From: Folioceros fuciformis
Lineage: Eukaryota > Anthocerotophyta > Anthocerotopsida > Anthocerotales
Length of the DNA stretch: 64,000 bases
Assembly: GCA_049999805.1 (NCBI GenBank)
Contig: JBNGIO010006285.1
Span: forward strand, 21,008 to 85,007
Reading direction: 5' to 3'
In this document: positions 63,757-64,000 of the stretch, piece by piece
How the letters are laid out: each line of letters opens with the position of its first letter
How positions within the stretch are numbered: the first letter of the stretch is position 1
Made by a program: the position numbers and the translations under genes
Notes under the pieces: generated by a model
What the model saw: the letters and a program-made list of their open reading frames with translations, nothing else
What the model was told of the DNA's origin: nothing
Databases searched by the model: none

Positions 63757-64000
63757 ACGAAAAAAACTTTCGGAACCCCCATTTTGAGCGACGGAATGAG
63801 AAGGTTGTGATTTTTTGTGTGAAGGGACAGACAAATCGACTTAGTAGGTGAATAAGACCAGGGTGTTTATACCCAAAGTCCCCCTTGGGGCTTTGGGGTT
63901 TGGGGTGTACTGGAGACCGGGACAAGGAGAGTGAATGAGCGAGTGCCTCCTTGGCCCTCTGGTCATTGAGAACATTAAGGACCAGGTCTGTAGGTAGGTG
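63757..64000 (+). mobile_element. Continuation of the Copia internal region
   Basis: No clean reading frame. Sequence after gag with only a faint zinc-knuckle-like trace. The window ends inside the element. Confidence 0.45.

Overview
The window is nuclear DNA of a land plant. Evidence: spliced GT-AG genes for plastid enoyl-ACP reductase and divinyl chlorophyllide reductase, a group IId WRKY factor, an LRR receptor-like kinase, two long PLS-class PPR proteins, an oil-body-associated protein and an FY/WDR33 homologue, all set among Copia, MULE and LINE remnants. Intron-free PPR genes with unusual elongated L motifs, short introns (about 70-170 bases in the genes I could splice) and large repeat-filled spacers fit a seedless plant such as a lycophyte or fern. 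That placement is inference. I saw no rRNA, tRNA or CRISPR array. Five runs of N interrupt the assembly.

Layout. 0-5 kb: a five-exon OBAP gene (+), then decayed fragments of a PPR gene and a UDP-glucuronate 4-epimerase gene (-), and a short candidate gene start. 5-11 kb: a decayed MULE transposase and several minisatellites. 11-16 kb: an unrecognised minus-strand gene and a plus-strand coiled-coil, tail-anchored protein gene broken by a gap. 16-23 kb: a dense gene island with PPR-1 (-) head-to-head with an LRR receptor pseudokinase (+), followed by DVR (+). 23-28 kb: AT-rich DNA, a 54-base tandem array and a LINE 3' end. 28-31 kb: a single-exon FY-like WD40 gene with a Gly-Gln/Gly-Pro tract. 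31.8-33.7 kb: a decayed LINE (-). 34.7-47.3 kb: two adjacent, very large, single-exon genes for disordered repeat proteins that share one architecture and are probably tandem duplicates. 47.4-58 kb: an ENR gene scrap, PPR-2 (+), an intact 12-exon ENR gene (-), a 3-exon WRKY gene (-) and a small coiled-coil membrane protein gene (+). 58-64 kb: spacer, then a LINE-like ORF interrupted by a Copia element that runs off the end.

Functional threads. DVR (chlorophyll synthesis), ENR (plastid fatty acid synthesis) and the two PPR proteins (probable organelle RNA editing factors) are expected in organelles. OBAP belongs to lipid storage. FY and WRKY act in the nucleus. Nothing suggests that these genes form one pathway cluster. 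The strongest candidate for something undescribed is the tandem pair of giant KKEK/VYG-repeat proteins.
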